DNA of 64,000 nt from Andrena cerasifolii (GCF_050908995.1 NC_135118.1:806001-870000); one strand, 5' to 3'. Positions 23,600 through 34,448 are shown, counted from the stretch's first letter. The notes: generated by a model not told the origin, from the letters alone. A program made the numbers and translations.

Positions 23600-24540
23600 T
23601 CGGCGTATAATAATTTATTTTTATGAGAAATTTTATCAGAAATTGTTTCGAACGATGTCGGGAAAGATCGGCGTTTCTCGACACCGCGTCTTTAGAATAC
23701 CATTGTAAAATAAAAAATTATTGTATTTATTAACTCGTTCTTATAAATAGCGGAATTATTGCATAAAAATAAAATAAAATTCTTTGCATATGTATAGAAA
23801 TTATTATATTTATTAACTCGATCTAATAAAATAGTGGAATTATGTAAAATAAAATTGCTCACACATATAAGAATTATGCAGCGTCAACAAATCTTAAAAA
23901 TTAGGCCGTGGGAGGAGGAACACGGGTAAATAAAATTGAGAAATAATATATGTTTAAGAAATATATATATTGTTACAAATAATAATATGAAAGAATAATA
24001 TGAAGGAATAATATAGAATATAGAATATAATAATAAATAATAGAATATAGAATATAGAATATAATAATAAATAATAGAATATAAATATAAATATAAAAAA
24101 AAGAATATAATATAAAAAAAGAATATATAAAAAAAAGAAGAATATAAAATACAATTAAATAATAATAAATATAAATAAAAAAAAAGAATATAAATATAAA
24201 TATAAAAAATATAGAATAAAAAAAGAAAAAAAGAACATAAATATAAAAATATAGAATAAGAATAAAACTAGTGCGGCGACCGCGGTGGTGATGGCGATGG
24301 TGATGGCGATGGTGATCGCTGCAGCCTAACCGCTCTCGTGGGGCCCGCCGCATTCTCCTCGGCCAGCGCCGGTGCCTCATCCTCCACCACCCGCGCATTC
24401 ATCATAAAATATAAATTCTAGAACACACAAAAAATTGATATTATATTTATACAAAACATATTAAATATCAAACGCAAAAAAAAAATGCAAAGTATTACAT
24501 ACTTGCAGCGGGGGTGAAGGTGGCGGCGACGGCGACGGTG
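23600..24540. other. Copy B right-end terminal region and AT-rich spacer
   Basis: Positions 23620-23700 resemble the TIR stretch near 57465-57520 (gatgtcgggaaagatcggcg and neighbours). AT-rich low-complexity sequence follows to about 24270, then a short GC-rich exon-like block (24270-24400) with a reading frame ending in SPSPSPSPSPPRSPH. The whole block is a mirror of 50733-51673. Confidence 0.65.
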
Positions 24541-24544
24541 ATGG

Positions 24545-25010
24545 CTACGGCCAGCCCCAATCCGGTGACCACACCCTCGGCGACGGGGGTGATGGCGGCG
24601 GCGATGGTCCGGCTTGTACCCTCGGGGGTGACGGTGGTGGCGAGTTCTGGAACATAGAAACCCACGATATATAATATTGGCACAACCGTCTGATTTTAAT
24701 CTCACTCGGTATAAATGGTTAAACGTGATAAATGTCAAAAATATTGCGAAGTACATACCTCTGGATTCTCTCGGCTCTGCGCGGGATCGCACTCTGGAGC
24801 AATTCTGTGCAATCCCATTTTTTTTTTTATATAAAAATGACGCTCGCAAAGCAATATGTGACACCTTCGCGATTTGAATGCAACTGGTCTCGATGCATCT
24901 CCTGGCTCTTGCACGTCAAAACCCCCTCCTATGATGAAATCGAGAAATGCATAGCTTTGCAAAGTAGGATGCCTTTGTTCTTCACCATCTTCATCACAGG
25001 CCACCTGCAT
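24545..25010 (-). CDS. Ser/Pro-rich spliced accessory gene, copy B
   Basis: Two exons are inferred on the minus strand: 25010-24759 and 24646-24545, joined by a GTATGT donor and a TTCCAG acceptor in phase 0, giving about 117 residues. It is the mirror of the copy C gene and looks identical. The first exon is a mixed-charge domain (MQVACDEDGEEQ... with CHILLCERHFYIKKK); the second is Pro/Ser-rich. No function is known. Presence in all three copies suggests an element gene rather than chance. Confidence 0.45.
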
Positions 25011-25129
25011 TTTCGCTGACCATCCTCCTCCATGTACTTATCTTCTTCTTCACTGACCGTCCTCTCCTTATTCACACGCATCTGCTTTCCCTTCTTCTTT
25101 GGGCACATCATTCGACTAGACCATACCAC

Positions 25130-25545
25130 TCTGATCATGTATTGAACATGTATCGAACCACTTTGAACACCTATCATACCACTCTGAACATCTATCGAAC
25201 TTGTATTGAACATGTATCAAACGTGAATCGCATCACTTTGATCGCATATCAACCGTGTATCGAATCACTTTGAACACATAACGTACCACTTTAAACATCT
25301 ATCGAACGGGTATCGAACATGTATCGAACCGCTTTGAACGTGTATTGAACGTCTATCGTACCGCTTTGAACATCTATCGAACGGGTATCGAACGTCTATC
25401 ATACCACTTTGAACATCTATCGTACCACTCCGAACATCTATCGAACGTCTATCAGACCACTTGAACATCTATCGAACGTCTATCAGACCACTTGAACATC
25501 TATCGAACGTCTATCATACCGCGTTGATCATGAATCGTACTACTA
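25130..25545 (-). repeat. Copy B minisatellite
   Basis: Imperfect tandem array of gttcgatag/atgttcaaagtggta units, mirror of 49745-50145. Read on the minus strand, part of it gives 7-residue repeats such as SGTIDVQ and SGMIDVR. Confidence 0.85.
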
Positions 25546-25650
25546 CTTGTACATAATTACAACTATCGTCTTAATCTAGCGTACATGCAGAAGGTTGGAG
25601 GTTGAGGAGGGTGAAGAAAAAACAGTTATGCATTAAAAATTGATTATATT

Positions 25651-26178
25651 TTATTTGTGTATTTCCCTCTGGCGTTTAGACCACCAGTTGAATATTTTAA
25701 ATACATTTTGCATGGCACAGTGTTTTGCGTGTCTGCCACATCGCAGAGTATTAACTACGTTTAGCTTATTTAGGGATTTGATATCCTCGTAGTCAATGTC
25801 TAGCGTCTCGATGATCACGTCCCCTCTCGTATTTTCATCGAGGAAATCCATGAGCCAATCGCGTTTCTGCAGCCCTTTAACGTATACGACATGGGGTGTG
25901 TCATCTTCCTCGTCGATCGCATCGGCTACAGCTTTTATAATTAGCTGTTTAGCCATACTGTACGGAACGTCTCCATCTTCCCAACGTAGTCCATGATGTT
26001 TTGCCACCAACCACCGGATGCTCGATTTGTCGGATTTTGTAAGAAGATATTGTGGCATCGAACTCCCAAAAATATAGTGCGAGAGAATTGTTCCCTTTCG
26101 TAGGATAGCCACTTCCTTCGCGACAAATCTTCCATCGACGATGAACCCTTGCAGGTCAACGAATGTTTGTACGACCAT
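25651..26178 (-). CDS. Conserved Polinton protein of 175 residues, copy B
   Basis: The coding frame is intact and its translation is identical to 49095-49622. It starts MVVQTFVDLQGFIVDGRF and ends NWWSKRQREIHK. The pattern with an early FVDLQGF strand is reminiscent of RNase H-fold exonucleases, but catalytic residues cannot be assigned. It lies just downstream of the capsid gene, with a short open frame (26156-26338) between. The function is unknown. Confidence 0.7.
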   Translation of the reverse strand: MVVQTFVDLQGFIVDGRFVAKEVAILRKGTILSHYIFGSSMPQYLLTKSDKSSIRWLVAKHHGLRWEDGDVPYSMAKQLIIKAVADAIDEEDDTPHVVYVKGLQKRDWLMDFLDENTRGDVIIETLDIDYEDIKSLNKLNVVNTLRCGRHAKHCAMQNVFKIFNWWSKRQREIHK

Positions 26179-26315
26179 TATCGATACAATTTAGAGGTCC
26201 GTTCGCTTCCAAGACAGACTGGAGAATGTTGTCTTTCTCGTAAAGCATCTCGATTTTCACGATGAAATTTTGTACGAATTTGGTACAGGAGAGGGAGGGC
26301 AAGTAGCGCAGTAAT

Positions 26316-27525
26316 TTAATTGATTTTGCGCACCACATTTGTCAGCGGATTGTATTCAACCACCCGATCGTGCAGAATCAAACAGTAGGCCGTAGTATTT
26401 GCAGGTACGTTTTCTTTACAATCAAATTCTATGCGCACGTCCACGGTGCTATTCTTGATCGACTCATTTTGTCGCGAGCAATCAATCACCACGAGGGGGC
26501 CAAATTGCAAAAATTGGGCTACGGTGAATAATGCCTCGTTGCAACTATGTCCGTAATACGATTTACGAAAATGCGTATACATGTTAAATAAGATGGCGTG
26601 CCTATTCTTGTCAAAGTCCAAGTTCATGTCATCGTACGGGTAAAATTCCGAGTTGAGAAAAAGTTTTACATTGGTCAATTTGCAGTGGTCAAATCGAGTA
26701 ACATCTTCAGTCATCACATTCTTTCGAGCAGTCTGTAGAGCAAAGATAATGTATCGCGGCTTCTCCAACTGTGCAGCTGCCTTCACGGCCCACGAATGCT
26801 TGGTCGTGCTCTATAAGAGAGGATACTCGTACACATCCCACGAGCGAAAACTAATGCTCAGGTTTTGTCCACTTTCCAAAGCATGTAGCAACGACAGCTT
26901 ATTAACGTCGTTCAGCGTCACGTGAGGCATCCGCCATTGCACTTTAAGTAATTCAATTTCTGGTTCCAACGTCGGCGATCCTATTAGAGAATTGTTATCG
27001 TTGCGCGATCGTATTAAAATCAATTCGTGACGTGCATTAATAACCATGCGTTTGTAGTCCTCGCAAAATCCCAACAAATATTTGAGCGGGATGCAAAAAT
27101 TGAAATGATTTTTCACTATTAGCTCATCGTGCCGTTTCAAGCCCCATCCCGCATTCTCCATATTTTTGTCTTCATCAGATGTCATCGATACATAGTTTTT
27201 AAGCCTGCTAGTTATTCCAACGTTTCTGTTGCGATCAATCTCCACACCATTCAGTTCGTATCGAATCTCATCAAATATGAATGCCATGCAATTATTTCCC
27301 AACATCACCGTTGATACATCATTCGGCTTATTTATCGTCAATTTCCCCTCCAGGAGAGGAAACTTTCACACGGTAATGTGTATAAATCCTGTTGCTGTAT
27401 AGGTATTCTTATCTCATCGCTGTAACCAAACGTCGTGTTGACGTAAGGGTTGTATGTGTGAGTCTCAAGCTTGACGATGCGATCATCAAACTCGGCTTCG
27501 CGCCAATGCTTAGAATGTCGGTCAT
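26316..27525 (-). pseudogene. Polinton major capsid protein gene, copy B, broken
   Basis: The gene would begin at the ATG at 27525 (MTDILSIG). The coding frame shifts twice (near 27490 and near 27350) and meets a TAG near 26812 before ending at NPLTNVVRKIN. All these lesions are shared with copy C at mirror positions. The protein is the virion shell component inferred for Polintons (double jelly-roll type); the assignment rests on gene order and sequence style. Confidence 0.75.
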
Positions 27526-27533
27526 TTTTCAAC

Positions 27534-27740
27534 TTAATTGCGTACAATGAATCCCAGCGATTTCAAAAATGCAATGTTCGCAGCACTGAGCCTCTTCTTT
27601 TTAGCGTAATCAGAGCTGTTGCAGTTGTTATTGTAGTTCTTGTTGTTGTTGTTGTTGTAAACAATTTCGTTTGGAAGAAACGTGTTTCTGGAGTCGTTCA
27701 ACACAAGGATCTCATTCGACCGCACCACATGTATTATCAT
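27534..27740 (-). CDS. Small Asn-rich protein between penton and capsid genes, copy B
   Basis: 68 codons with a central Asn run (NNNNNK) followed by a basic KKKR stretch. It overlaps the penton stop by 4 bases. One residue differs from copy C (Y for N in the Asn run), the first difference met when moving inward along the palindrome arms. Function unknown. Confidence 0.5.
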   Translation of the reverse strand: MIIHVVRSNEILVLNDSRNTFLPNEIVYNNNNNKNYNNNCNSSDYAKKKRLSAANIAFLKSLGFIVRN

Positions 27741-28245
27741 CGACGTCGTCGTACGTGCAGTCTGATGGTAATCTCTTCACCTCGAAAATCAAGCAACCGT
27801 CCGTCTTGATCCACAACGCGTATCGTTGGATCCGAAATGACCTGGGCGGTGATTGGAAGGTAAATGATCTGCGCGGGCGTTTCCGATATCTTATGTCCCG
27901 GCGGTACTCTGGGAGAAAATTCATGTATGGTATGTACGCGCTTCCCATTGCTGTACGCGCCAGTGGTCACGCTACATTCTACGCGCATAATGTTCACATT
28001 CATGATATTAATCGGATCGTCCGATTCGTGCCACTGTCCCGGTTCTAATACGCGATTCGTCGAGAATCCCAGTAGCGATCCAATGTTATTGGGCTTCGTA
28101 AAGTCTACAATGAACGAGCAGTACAGCTCACTTTTCATGGTGTTGTTGTTGGGGCGCAACACTATAGGATACTCATCGTTGTCGCTGCCATCGTTGGCAT
28201 TGGTGCCATCGAGTTTTTGAGGATACCGCTCGAGTAATCGCTGTT
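27737..28245 (-). pseudogene. Penton-like minor capsid gene, copy B, 5'-truncated
   Basis: Only the C-terminal 165 or so codons remain (LKQRLLERYPQK... to LHVRRRR). The 5' part is lost by the 773 bp deletion whose junction lies at about 28249. Half a dozen residues differ from copy C. Confidence 0.8.
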
Positions 28246-28806
28246 TCAAATGCGATTATGACGCTGCATTTCCTGCAGCTGATGTTGCGCCGCCTTATTA
28301 TCGTTTACCGCCTTGGCGATCCCCGCTGCTCCACCGGCTAATGATCCGAGAACACCTAGCAGCGGGAGAAGTGGTAATATGCCACCTCGTTTTGCCACCG
28401 GAAGAATCCGCTTTTGCGATGCTTTCTTTGGAGTCCTTTTGCGGGTTTTTGTTTTCATCCCCATTCCGATTTTCGTCTTAGCTTTCATAGCTGCCCAAAC
28501 AGCTGTAGCAGCACCTCTTTCACCCAGAGTCGAGTCTCGCGCAACGATGCGTTTTCGCGCTTTGTCAGCGAGAACCTTATCTGCCGTGTGCCTTTCACCG
28601 AGGTCGTTGCTACGCGAATATGCAATATCGTGTTCGCGACACGCTGCGTCCAACGGATTGATGCCTCGATCGCCTCTAGCCAATCGTTTTGCCAGATGAG
28701 TTCCTGGACCACAAAACTGATATCCCGGAATATGTAATTCGATAGGTAACGCGTTTATCGCCCGATTTAACAGACCACAACCTTTCTTTACTCTCTTCGA
28801 CGGCAT
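28246..28806 (-). CDS. Parvovirus-type phospholipase A2 protein, copy B
   Basis: 186 residues. The PLA2 signature is present: a YQFCGPGT calcium loop (residues 29-36) and a DAACREHD catalytic helix with His-Asp (59-60). Basic stretches (KTKTRKRTPKKASQKR) and a Gly/Ala-rich hydrophobic segment (LLPLLGVLGSLAGGAAGIA) follow. In parvovirus VP1 this enzyme opens endosomal membranes during entry; a similar role for Polinton virions is only inferred. The C-terminus is truncated by the 773 bp deletion. Confidence 0.8.
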   Translation of the reverse strand: MPSKRVKKGCGLLNRAINALPIELHIPGYQFCGPGTHLAKRLARGDRGINPLDAACREHDIAYSRSNDLGERHTADKVLADKARKRIVARDSTLGERGAATAVWAAMKAKTKIGMGMKTKTRKRTPKKASQKRILPVAKRGGILPLLPLLGVLGSLAGGAAGIAKAVNDNKAAQHQLQEMQRHNRI

Positions 28807-29054
28807 TCGCTGCAGTTTTTAATCAATGGTGCTGGACCGTCGATATGCGTTCGCTGCCAAGGGCGATTATAATGTTCCAAGCACCGACGATACTGCTGAA
28901 CCTCAGAATCGGCTTTTATATGCTCGGGGAGTCTGTCCCACAACTGATCGATGTGTCTGCCAAACTCTCGCAGTAGAATAATCTTTGGTATATATTTCAA
29001 CTGCTCAGCGGTTAGGTTTCGAATATAACAATTATCCGACAGGATCAGAAGCAT
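28788..29054 (-). CDS. Small conserved Polinton protein (88 aa), copy B
   Basis: Starts MLLILSDNCYIRN and ends IKNCSECRRRE, overlapping the PLA2 start by 19 bases. Leucine-rich N-terminal helix; a CSEC pair at the end. It is the first gene leftward of the divergent promoter. Function unknown; conservation in copy C supports it as real. Confidence 0.6.
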   Translation of the reverse strand: MLLILSDNCYIRNLTAEQLKYIPKIILLREFGRHIDQLWDRLPEHIKADSEVQQYRRCLEHYNRPWQRTHIDGPAPLIKNCSECRRRE

Positions 29055-29089
29055 TTTGAATAATAAGCTGTTTTGCTTCAGCGCGAGCC

Positions 29090-29098
29090 TATAAATAG
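29090..29098 (+). promoter_or_regulatory. TATA box of divergent promoter, copy B
   Basis: TATAAATAG lies 54 bp upstream of the ATPase ATG, in the 97 bp gap between two divergent genes. It is conserved in copy C at 45402-45410. Confidence 0.6.
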
Positions 29099-29151
29099 AG
29101 CATATCGCAGCTTCGACGTATCAAAATCATTTTTCGCAGTTCACGGAGAGG

Positions 29152-29859
29152 ATGCGATTCGTGCGACAACCTGTGGCGATACGCGTGACAAATTTTGACG
29201 ATAAATCGCAAATGATGTCTCCGAAAACGAGACGCAGACACGGTAGCATGCTACCAAACACTATACGCTGCCTCATTTGTGGCCCATCAAATTGTGGAAA
29301 GACAAACGTGCTGGTCAGCTTGTTGGAAAGTCCTCACGGCGTGTGCTTCGAGAACGTGTACGTGTATTCCAAGTCGTTGCAACAGCTAAAATATAAGTAT
29401 TTGGAGAATTTATTGACTCCGATAGATGAAATTGACTACTTTACATTTTCGAATAACAGTGACGTCATCACACCGAGCGAATCGCTTCCGAATTCGATTT
29501 TTATCTTTGATGACGTGGCATGCGATAAGCAAGATACGATAAGGGAATACTTTGCAATGGGGCGCCACTCGAATGTTGACTGCTTCTATCTCTGTCAGAC
29601 ATATGCAAAGATTCCCAAACATCTTATACGCGATAATGCGAATCTGTTGATACTGTTTAAGCAGGATGGTACCAACTTGAAACATTTGTACAACGATCAT
29701 GTAAACACTGATATGTCTTATGAGGATTTCTGCGCTTTATGTCGTAACTGTTGTCGTAATTGTTGACAACGGGAGTATGGTTTCGTGGTAATAGACAAGG
29801 ATAGCGCGATGTCCAATGGACGTTATAGAAAGGGATTTAACGAGTTTGCGGTACCGTGA
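29152..29859 (+). pseudogene. FtsK/HerA-type packaging ATPase, copy B, with stop
   Basis: Walker A GPSNCGKT (residues 44-51) and Walker B IFIFDD are intact. Near the end a 12 bp tandem duplication (cgtaactgttgt) is followed by a TGA at 29764-29766; the frame remains open afterwards to QREYGFVVIDKD...NEFAVP. The ATPase would pump DNA into capsids. The duplication and stop are absent from copy C, so this copy probably makes a shortened protein. Confidence 0.8.
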
Positions 29860-30286
29860 GATGCTCAATCGTCGTCAACACGTCGGTGGGAAAGCAACGC
29901 CCCGCGGTGCAACGATGATCGATATCGATAGTCTGGAGATTGAGGATCGCGAGAGAATAGCGAAGGAAATTGCAAAAACCAGCGAATCCATTCGCAAGAA
30001 ACATCAGGCTTTGAAGACCGGCAAGATGGAGGAAGATATCGCGTTGCAGAGATACTTTAAACCTATCGTAGAACCCTTAAAACATATTGTGGAAAATACC
30101 GCAGCAACAGAAGCTGACACATCACCGCTGATGAGTACAGACGTAGAGGGGAATGAAACATTAATGCCTAAAACAAAAATACAGCCTAAAGGAAACACAT
30201 CGCCCTAGATAAAGAGGAAACGACGCTTGTCATCGGAATATTCGCCCGTAACCTCCACACCAGTTCAATCGAAGCGGAAACGACAG

Positions 30287-31039
30287 TGTTACGTGAGGGC
30301 GTTAAATTTTAAGCGACCCAGCGGTTGAGTCTAATTTTCTTCACGCAACGCTTAACGAATTAAAGATTTTAGCAATTTGCACGTATTACGCGAAAAATCA
30401 GGATTGTTTCGGGGTACGGCTTTTGTCTACAACCAATACAGGTTGCCCAATCAGGATGTGGCATTTTTGGAGAGACTGGTTCGAAACAAATGAGACAGAT
30501 TTAAGGTGAATGTTACCATGTATTACAAAATAAGAAAAAGGGAAATTAAAGGTGGAACATAAATGGGGAATTTACATGGGTTTGACAACGATAAACAATA
30601 TAAAAGGTCCGATTGCGATGATGTAGAACTTTAACAATAGTTGGTTTTGTTTCGGAGGTTACAATTACACGTTGGCGACAGACGAAGGACAATAATTGAT
30701 CGGCAATAATTAATCGAGGGAAAATCCCGTAACCCACTAAGTGGTTGAATCGATTATCGCGTTTGTATTCGATTTTTGCACATTCGCTTGAATTGTTTAG
30801 AGAGGTAATTTGGTCGGTGATTTATATTACAGAAATAGGAAAAATTTCAGAACGCGGTACACGCCGAAGGGAAGGTAACAGTTGACCGAGGGAAATCCCG
30901 TAACCCACTAAGTGGTTGAATCAATTATCGCTTCCGTACAATATCATAGATACCTTGAATCACTCACCGACTCGGTACTAGTAGAGATTTGTTACATTTT
31001 GAACGGCTTACACTCAATCTCTCGCTCTCTCTGTCTCTC

Positions 31040-31108
<69 letters not shown>

Positions 31109-31776
31109 GCTGGCGTGTGCGTGTGTCTCTATTATGTGATCTGGAGGGTGCCTGCGGTGCACGATGTTTAAGCAGAGGACACCACACAATACACTGATGT
31201 TAAGTGTTAGCAGTTTCGCGTAAGATAATCTGGGTTTTAATTAATATATGTAAAATAAACAGTAGTTGAAACAAGAAAACGTATATAAATGAGTCTCTAC
31301 GGGGACTGAGTCTTTCCGTTGTCTCACGATCACTCGGAACTCCAGCTCAATCACTATTTTTACAAACAGCAATATGTCCCTCGGACGAATCAACCGCGCA
31401 CTACGCGACTTGCTAGCTGACTGCCTCGAACGAACGCAAGGGCCCAAGCGCTTGGGACTTTACAAAGAACCCAAACTGCTGAGCACGCATTTCACACGCG
31501 GCCCACCACGTCGTCGCCTCAGACCGTTCCTCTTAGTGCTTGGGTTTTCGAACCTTATCGCATCCGGTGTTCCAAGAACGTCGCGCAGCATTCGAAGATT
31601 CGACAGCTTCATATGGGAAAGTATGCCGTGGCGTGACAGACTTCTAGCTAGATTACAGAGAGTTTTGGTTCACAGATCATTGACAATTGATCGAGGGATT
31701 CCATGACGCTCAATGGTCGGATCAATTGTCAATATTTTTAGAAAAATATCGCGTGAAAAGTAGCCGACACGTAACA
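30287..31776 (+). mobile_element. Solo LTR, 1490 bp, with 4 bp target duplication
   Basis: It begins TGTTACGTGAGG and ends ACACGTAACA, so the terminal TGTTACGT and ACGTAACA are inverted. It is flanked by ACAG on both sides (30283-30286 and 31777-31780). Copy C has the uninterrupted site at 44239-44242. Internal features include two copies of a cccgtaacccactaagtgg block (near 30727 and 30897), a CT microsatellite and a 110-codon frame without recognised similarity. TG...CA ends and a 4 bp duplication fit a gypsy-type LTR. Confidence 0.85.
31020..31107. repeat. (CT)n microsatellite inside the solo LTR
   Basis: About 45 CT dinucleotides, slightly interrupted by GT and TT steps. Confidence 0.95.
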
Positions 31777-32518
31777 ACAGAATGTCGCGTCAAACGATTT
31801 CACCGTTCCTCCCAAGCCAATAAATACGACATTTTCGAAACTACTCCCGACGAGTCGTTTGTAACATCTAGTAGACATCAACTCCAAACATCCGAGGGAC
31901 AAGAAACGTTTCGCAACCACTTCGGTCCGCTGGGACAAAAATACATGAGCGTAATCCTAAGTAGTGATAGGGATACAACAATGGACTATATGTATGGCGT
32001 ATACTTTGGCGATAGTGGAACGATGCTTGGGGATAAGGCTTTCGATATAGACAAGGATGATAATATAATCATAGATGGTGTAAGGTACGGAGGAACGTCC
32101 GGTCTTTACGAACTGATTTTCAAGAGAATTCCTGACTGATGCTTTGTACACCGATGCCGATAAACAAAAATACAAAAGTATACTGCTGGCGACGAATGCC
32201 CACAGACGCGATCATGACGCCAAAAATCCCGTATTGAGTAACAAGGGATACAAATACAAATACGTAATTGCACCGTTACTCCTACCGCGCATCAGATGGT
32301 AGGGCAGGGAAAGGTCTAAGGACACCGCGAGCCATGGTGGTAAACGATAACAAGATTGATTACGTGCACTGGGACGATCCCAACGAGATGGTGGATCGAT
32401 TGCGTTTGCTGGAAGCGTCGCGTCAGGCTGGTAACAACTCTCATGATCCTGAAAGTCTATCGATTATCGAGGAACTCCGCAAGGTAGGCCTCATTATAAA
32501 TTAAACCGCACGCCGACG

Positions 32519-32860
32519 ATGTGTACTGTATGCGTCGAGATGCCGATCAACAAATTTGTGGTATCGCTCGAAAAGAGTGGAGCAGCTACAATGGACTATT
32601 ACAAATGGAGCGGTATGCTTCGAAATTACATGCGAGATAATGCTCTTTGCGTGACCGGTGCCGACTTTGATGCAAAATCGCGCAAGATACGACGCGTAGC
32701 TCAGCCGGTGGCAGACAGCGATGCCGTCAACAAACTATACGTGGAAAAGAGCATTAAACTTTTGAGAGAGCAGCAGGAAGAATTAGAGAGGAAGCTGGTC
32801 GTGTATAAAAGAGATATGCTGACGTTGCAAAACAGTGTGCATAAGATATCGCAGGCTTAG
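32519..32860 (+). CDS. Polinton coiled-coil protein (113 aa), copy B
   Basis: Starts MCTVCVEMPINKF and contains MDYYKWSGMLRNYMRDNAL. It ends in a charged helical segment (SIKLLREQQEELERKLVVYKRD is typical heptad sequence, split here for length). The copy C version stops earlier at a TAG. It lies between the DUF8207 and integrase genes. Function unknown. Confidence 0.6.
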   Translation: MCTVCVEMPINKFVVSLEKSGAATMDYYKWSGMLRNYMRDNALCVTGADFDAKSRKIRRVAQPVADSDAVNKLYVEKSIKLLREQQEELERKLVVYKRDMLTLQNSVHKISQA

Positions 32861-32979
32861 AATTCTATCCCGCAGCAGCGCTGCGAAGGAGAATCATGCG
32901 AGACGATTGAACTTGACCAGAATTTCCTCGGGCGGACGGGGGCACATAATGCACGTACTCGATAATTATCGCATCATTC

Positions 32980-33959
32980 GTGGCAAAGATACATCTGCGA
33001 TCAAACATGCAGCCATTATCGAAATCCATGAGTGAAGAAAACCATGGCCACAAGAAGCTACAACTCGTTGAGGAATTGCATGCTCCAGCTCGAAGACATA
33101 TCCCGCGGAGACGCGTCATAGTGCATGGATACGACGATCTGTGGCAAGCTGACATTGTAGAAATGCGTCCGTACTCGAAATTCAACCAGGGTCACCACTA
33201 CATACTCACCGTCGTCGATGTGTTGAGCAAGTGTGCATGGGCGTTGCCGCTCAAAACTAAAAGTGGCGCTGAGGTGACTATAGCGTTTGCAAAGATAGAG
33301 ATCGATATCCGAAAAATTTGCAAACCGATCAAGGAAAAGAATTTTACAACGCCGATGTGCAGAAACTCTTGACAAACCATGACATTAATCATTATTCAAC
33401 GTATTCGGTGTTGAAGGCCTCCGTCGTAGCACGTTTCAATCGAACTTTGAAGAACAATATGTGGAAAATGTTTACGCTCAATGGAACCTATAGATGGACC
33501 GATGCGCTACCGCGTCTACTTGCAGAGTATAACGCGCGAAAACATAGAACCATCAGAATGCGCCCTTGTGATGTTACCCCTGCGATCGCCGACATGCTGC
33601 TAGCCACCATATACAGCAACATAAAGATCGCTGCTTCAGCGAGATTCAAGCTGGGCGACTTTGTGCGCTTGAGCAAATTTAAAACCATCTTCGACAAAGG
33701 CTATACACCGAATTGGAAAACGGAGGTGTTCGAGATAGCCAAAGTACAGGTAACTAACCCTGCAACGTATCTGCTCGTCGATTCCTGTGGAAAACCTGTT
33801 GCTGGGGGATTCTATGATCACGAGCTGCAACGCGTCACCGTTCCTGATGTATATCTAGTGGAAAAAGTGCTGCGTAGAAAGGGGGATAAGGTATACCTCA
33901 AGTGGCTGGGGTTTGATAAATCACACAATTCTTGGATAAATAAGTATAATGCATTGTAA
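32980..33959 (+). pseudogene. Polinton integrase, copy B, frameshifted and active-site mutant
   Basis: The N-terminal half (ELHAPARRHIPRRR, LWQADIVEM with the first Asp) shifts frame near 33295. The C-terminal half (33318-33959) has TDQGKEF with the second Asp. The third catalytic position is Ala (GCA, 33429-33431) where copy C has Glu. A C-terminal chromodomain-like region (VEKVLRRKGDKVYLKWLGF) is kept. It cannot be an active retroviral-type integrase. Confidence 0.87.
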
Positions 33960-34011
33960 AATAAAAATAATGTATTGTAAAATAATAATACATGGCACAA
34001 TAAATACATTG

Positions 34012-34012
<1 letters not shown>

Positions 34013-34060
<48 letters not shown>

Positions 34061-34076
34061 CACATATACATATACA
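34013..34076. repeat. (CATATA)n microsatellite
   Basis: Ten or so hexamer units between the integrase stop and the copy B intergenic sequence; absent at the mirror position in copy C. Confidence 0.9.
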
Positions 34077-34371
34077 TGTGTGAACAATTTATTTAACATT
34101 TTGCTGTAAGCGACGTCGATAATATCATTCAAAGGCACATGCCAACAGTTCGCAATCAACAAGAGATTTATCATCGAAATATTCACTATCACGTATAGCT
34201 TTAACAGCGCAGCACGAGTCTAAAGTTTCATCGACGACATCGCACCGCTATAACACGCTCGCAAATTTGAAAACTTCGTCTCAACATGATGTGTGGTTTC
34301 ATAAAGAGCGATGGTGAAAAGCAGACAATAAAAATAGGATTCTGGAATATTCATGTCTCTGTTAGCCCAAT

Positions 34372-34448
34372 GATATCCAATTGTTCTATGTATCTTTATT
34401 TGCTAGCCCATGGATATCAAAGAAAGATACATAGAACAATTGGATATC
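34372..34448. repeat. Perfect 25 bp inverted repeat (hairpin)
   Basis: Arms 34372-34396 and 34424-34448 are exact complements (gatatccaattgttctatg... and its inverse) around a 27 base loop that contains a second gctagccca/gttagccca-like copy of the flank. Confidence 0.85.

Larger units (their letters stand above)
29915..32504 (+). pseudogene. DUF8207-like Polinton protein, copy B, split by a solo LTR
   Basis: The first part (29915-30286) encodes EDRERIAKEIAKTSESIRKK and the acidic linker but meets a TAG at 30206-30208. The second part (31781-32504) encodes ETFRNHFGPLGQKYM, YGVYF, DNIIIDGVRYGGT and LYELIFKRIPD, with a frameshift near 32138. Between them sits the LTR. The protein, as seen in copy C, is 374 residues; its role in Polintons is not established. 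Confidence 0.8.

Noticed and set aside
23950..24270. Open frames full of Phe, Ile and Tyr in AT-rich DNA (also 51004-51330)
   Set aside because: They come from low-complexity AT repeats, lack domains and appear in several frames; not counted as genes.
28246..28806. PLA2 protein as evidence of an integrated densovirus
   Set aside because: No parvovirus replicase or capsid is nearby; the gene lies in a Polinton gene order and is duplicated with it.
30992..31189. Arg/Glu or Ser/Leu repeat proteins over the CT microsatellite
   Set aside because: Translation of a dinucleotide repeat.
31374..31706. 110-codon frame in the solo LTR as a gene
   Set aside because: It lies wholly inside an LTR without similarity or domain; more likely chance coding in a transcribed LTR.
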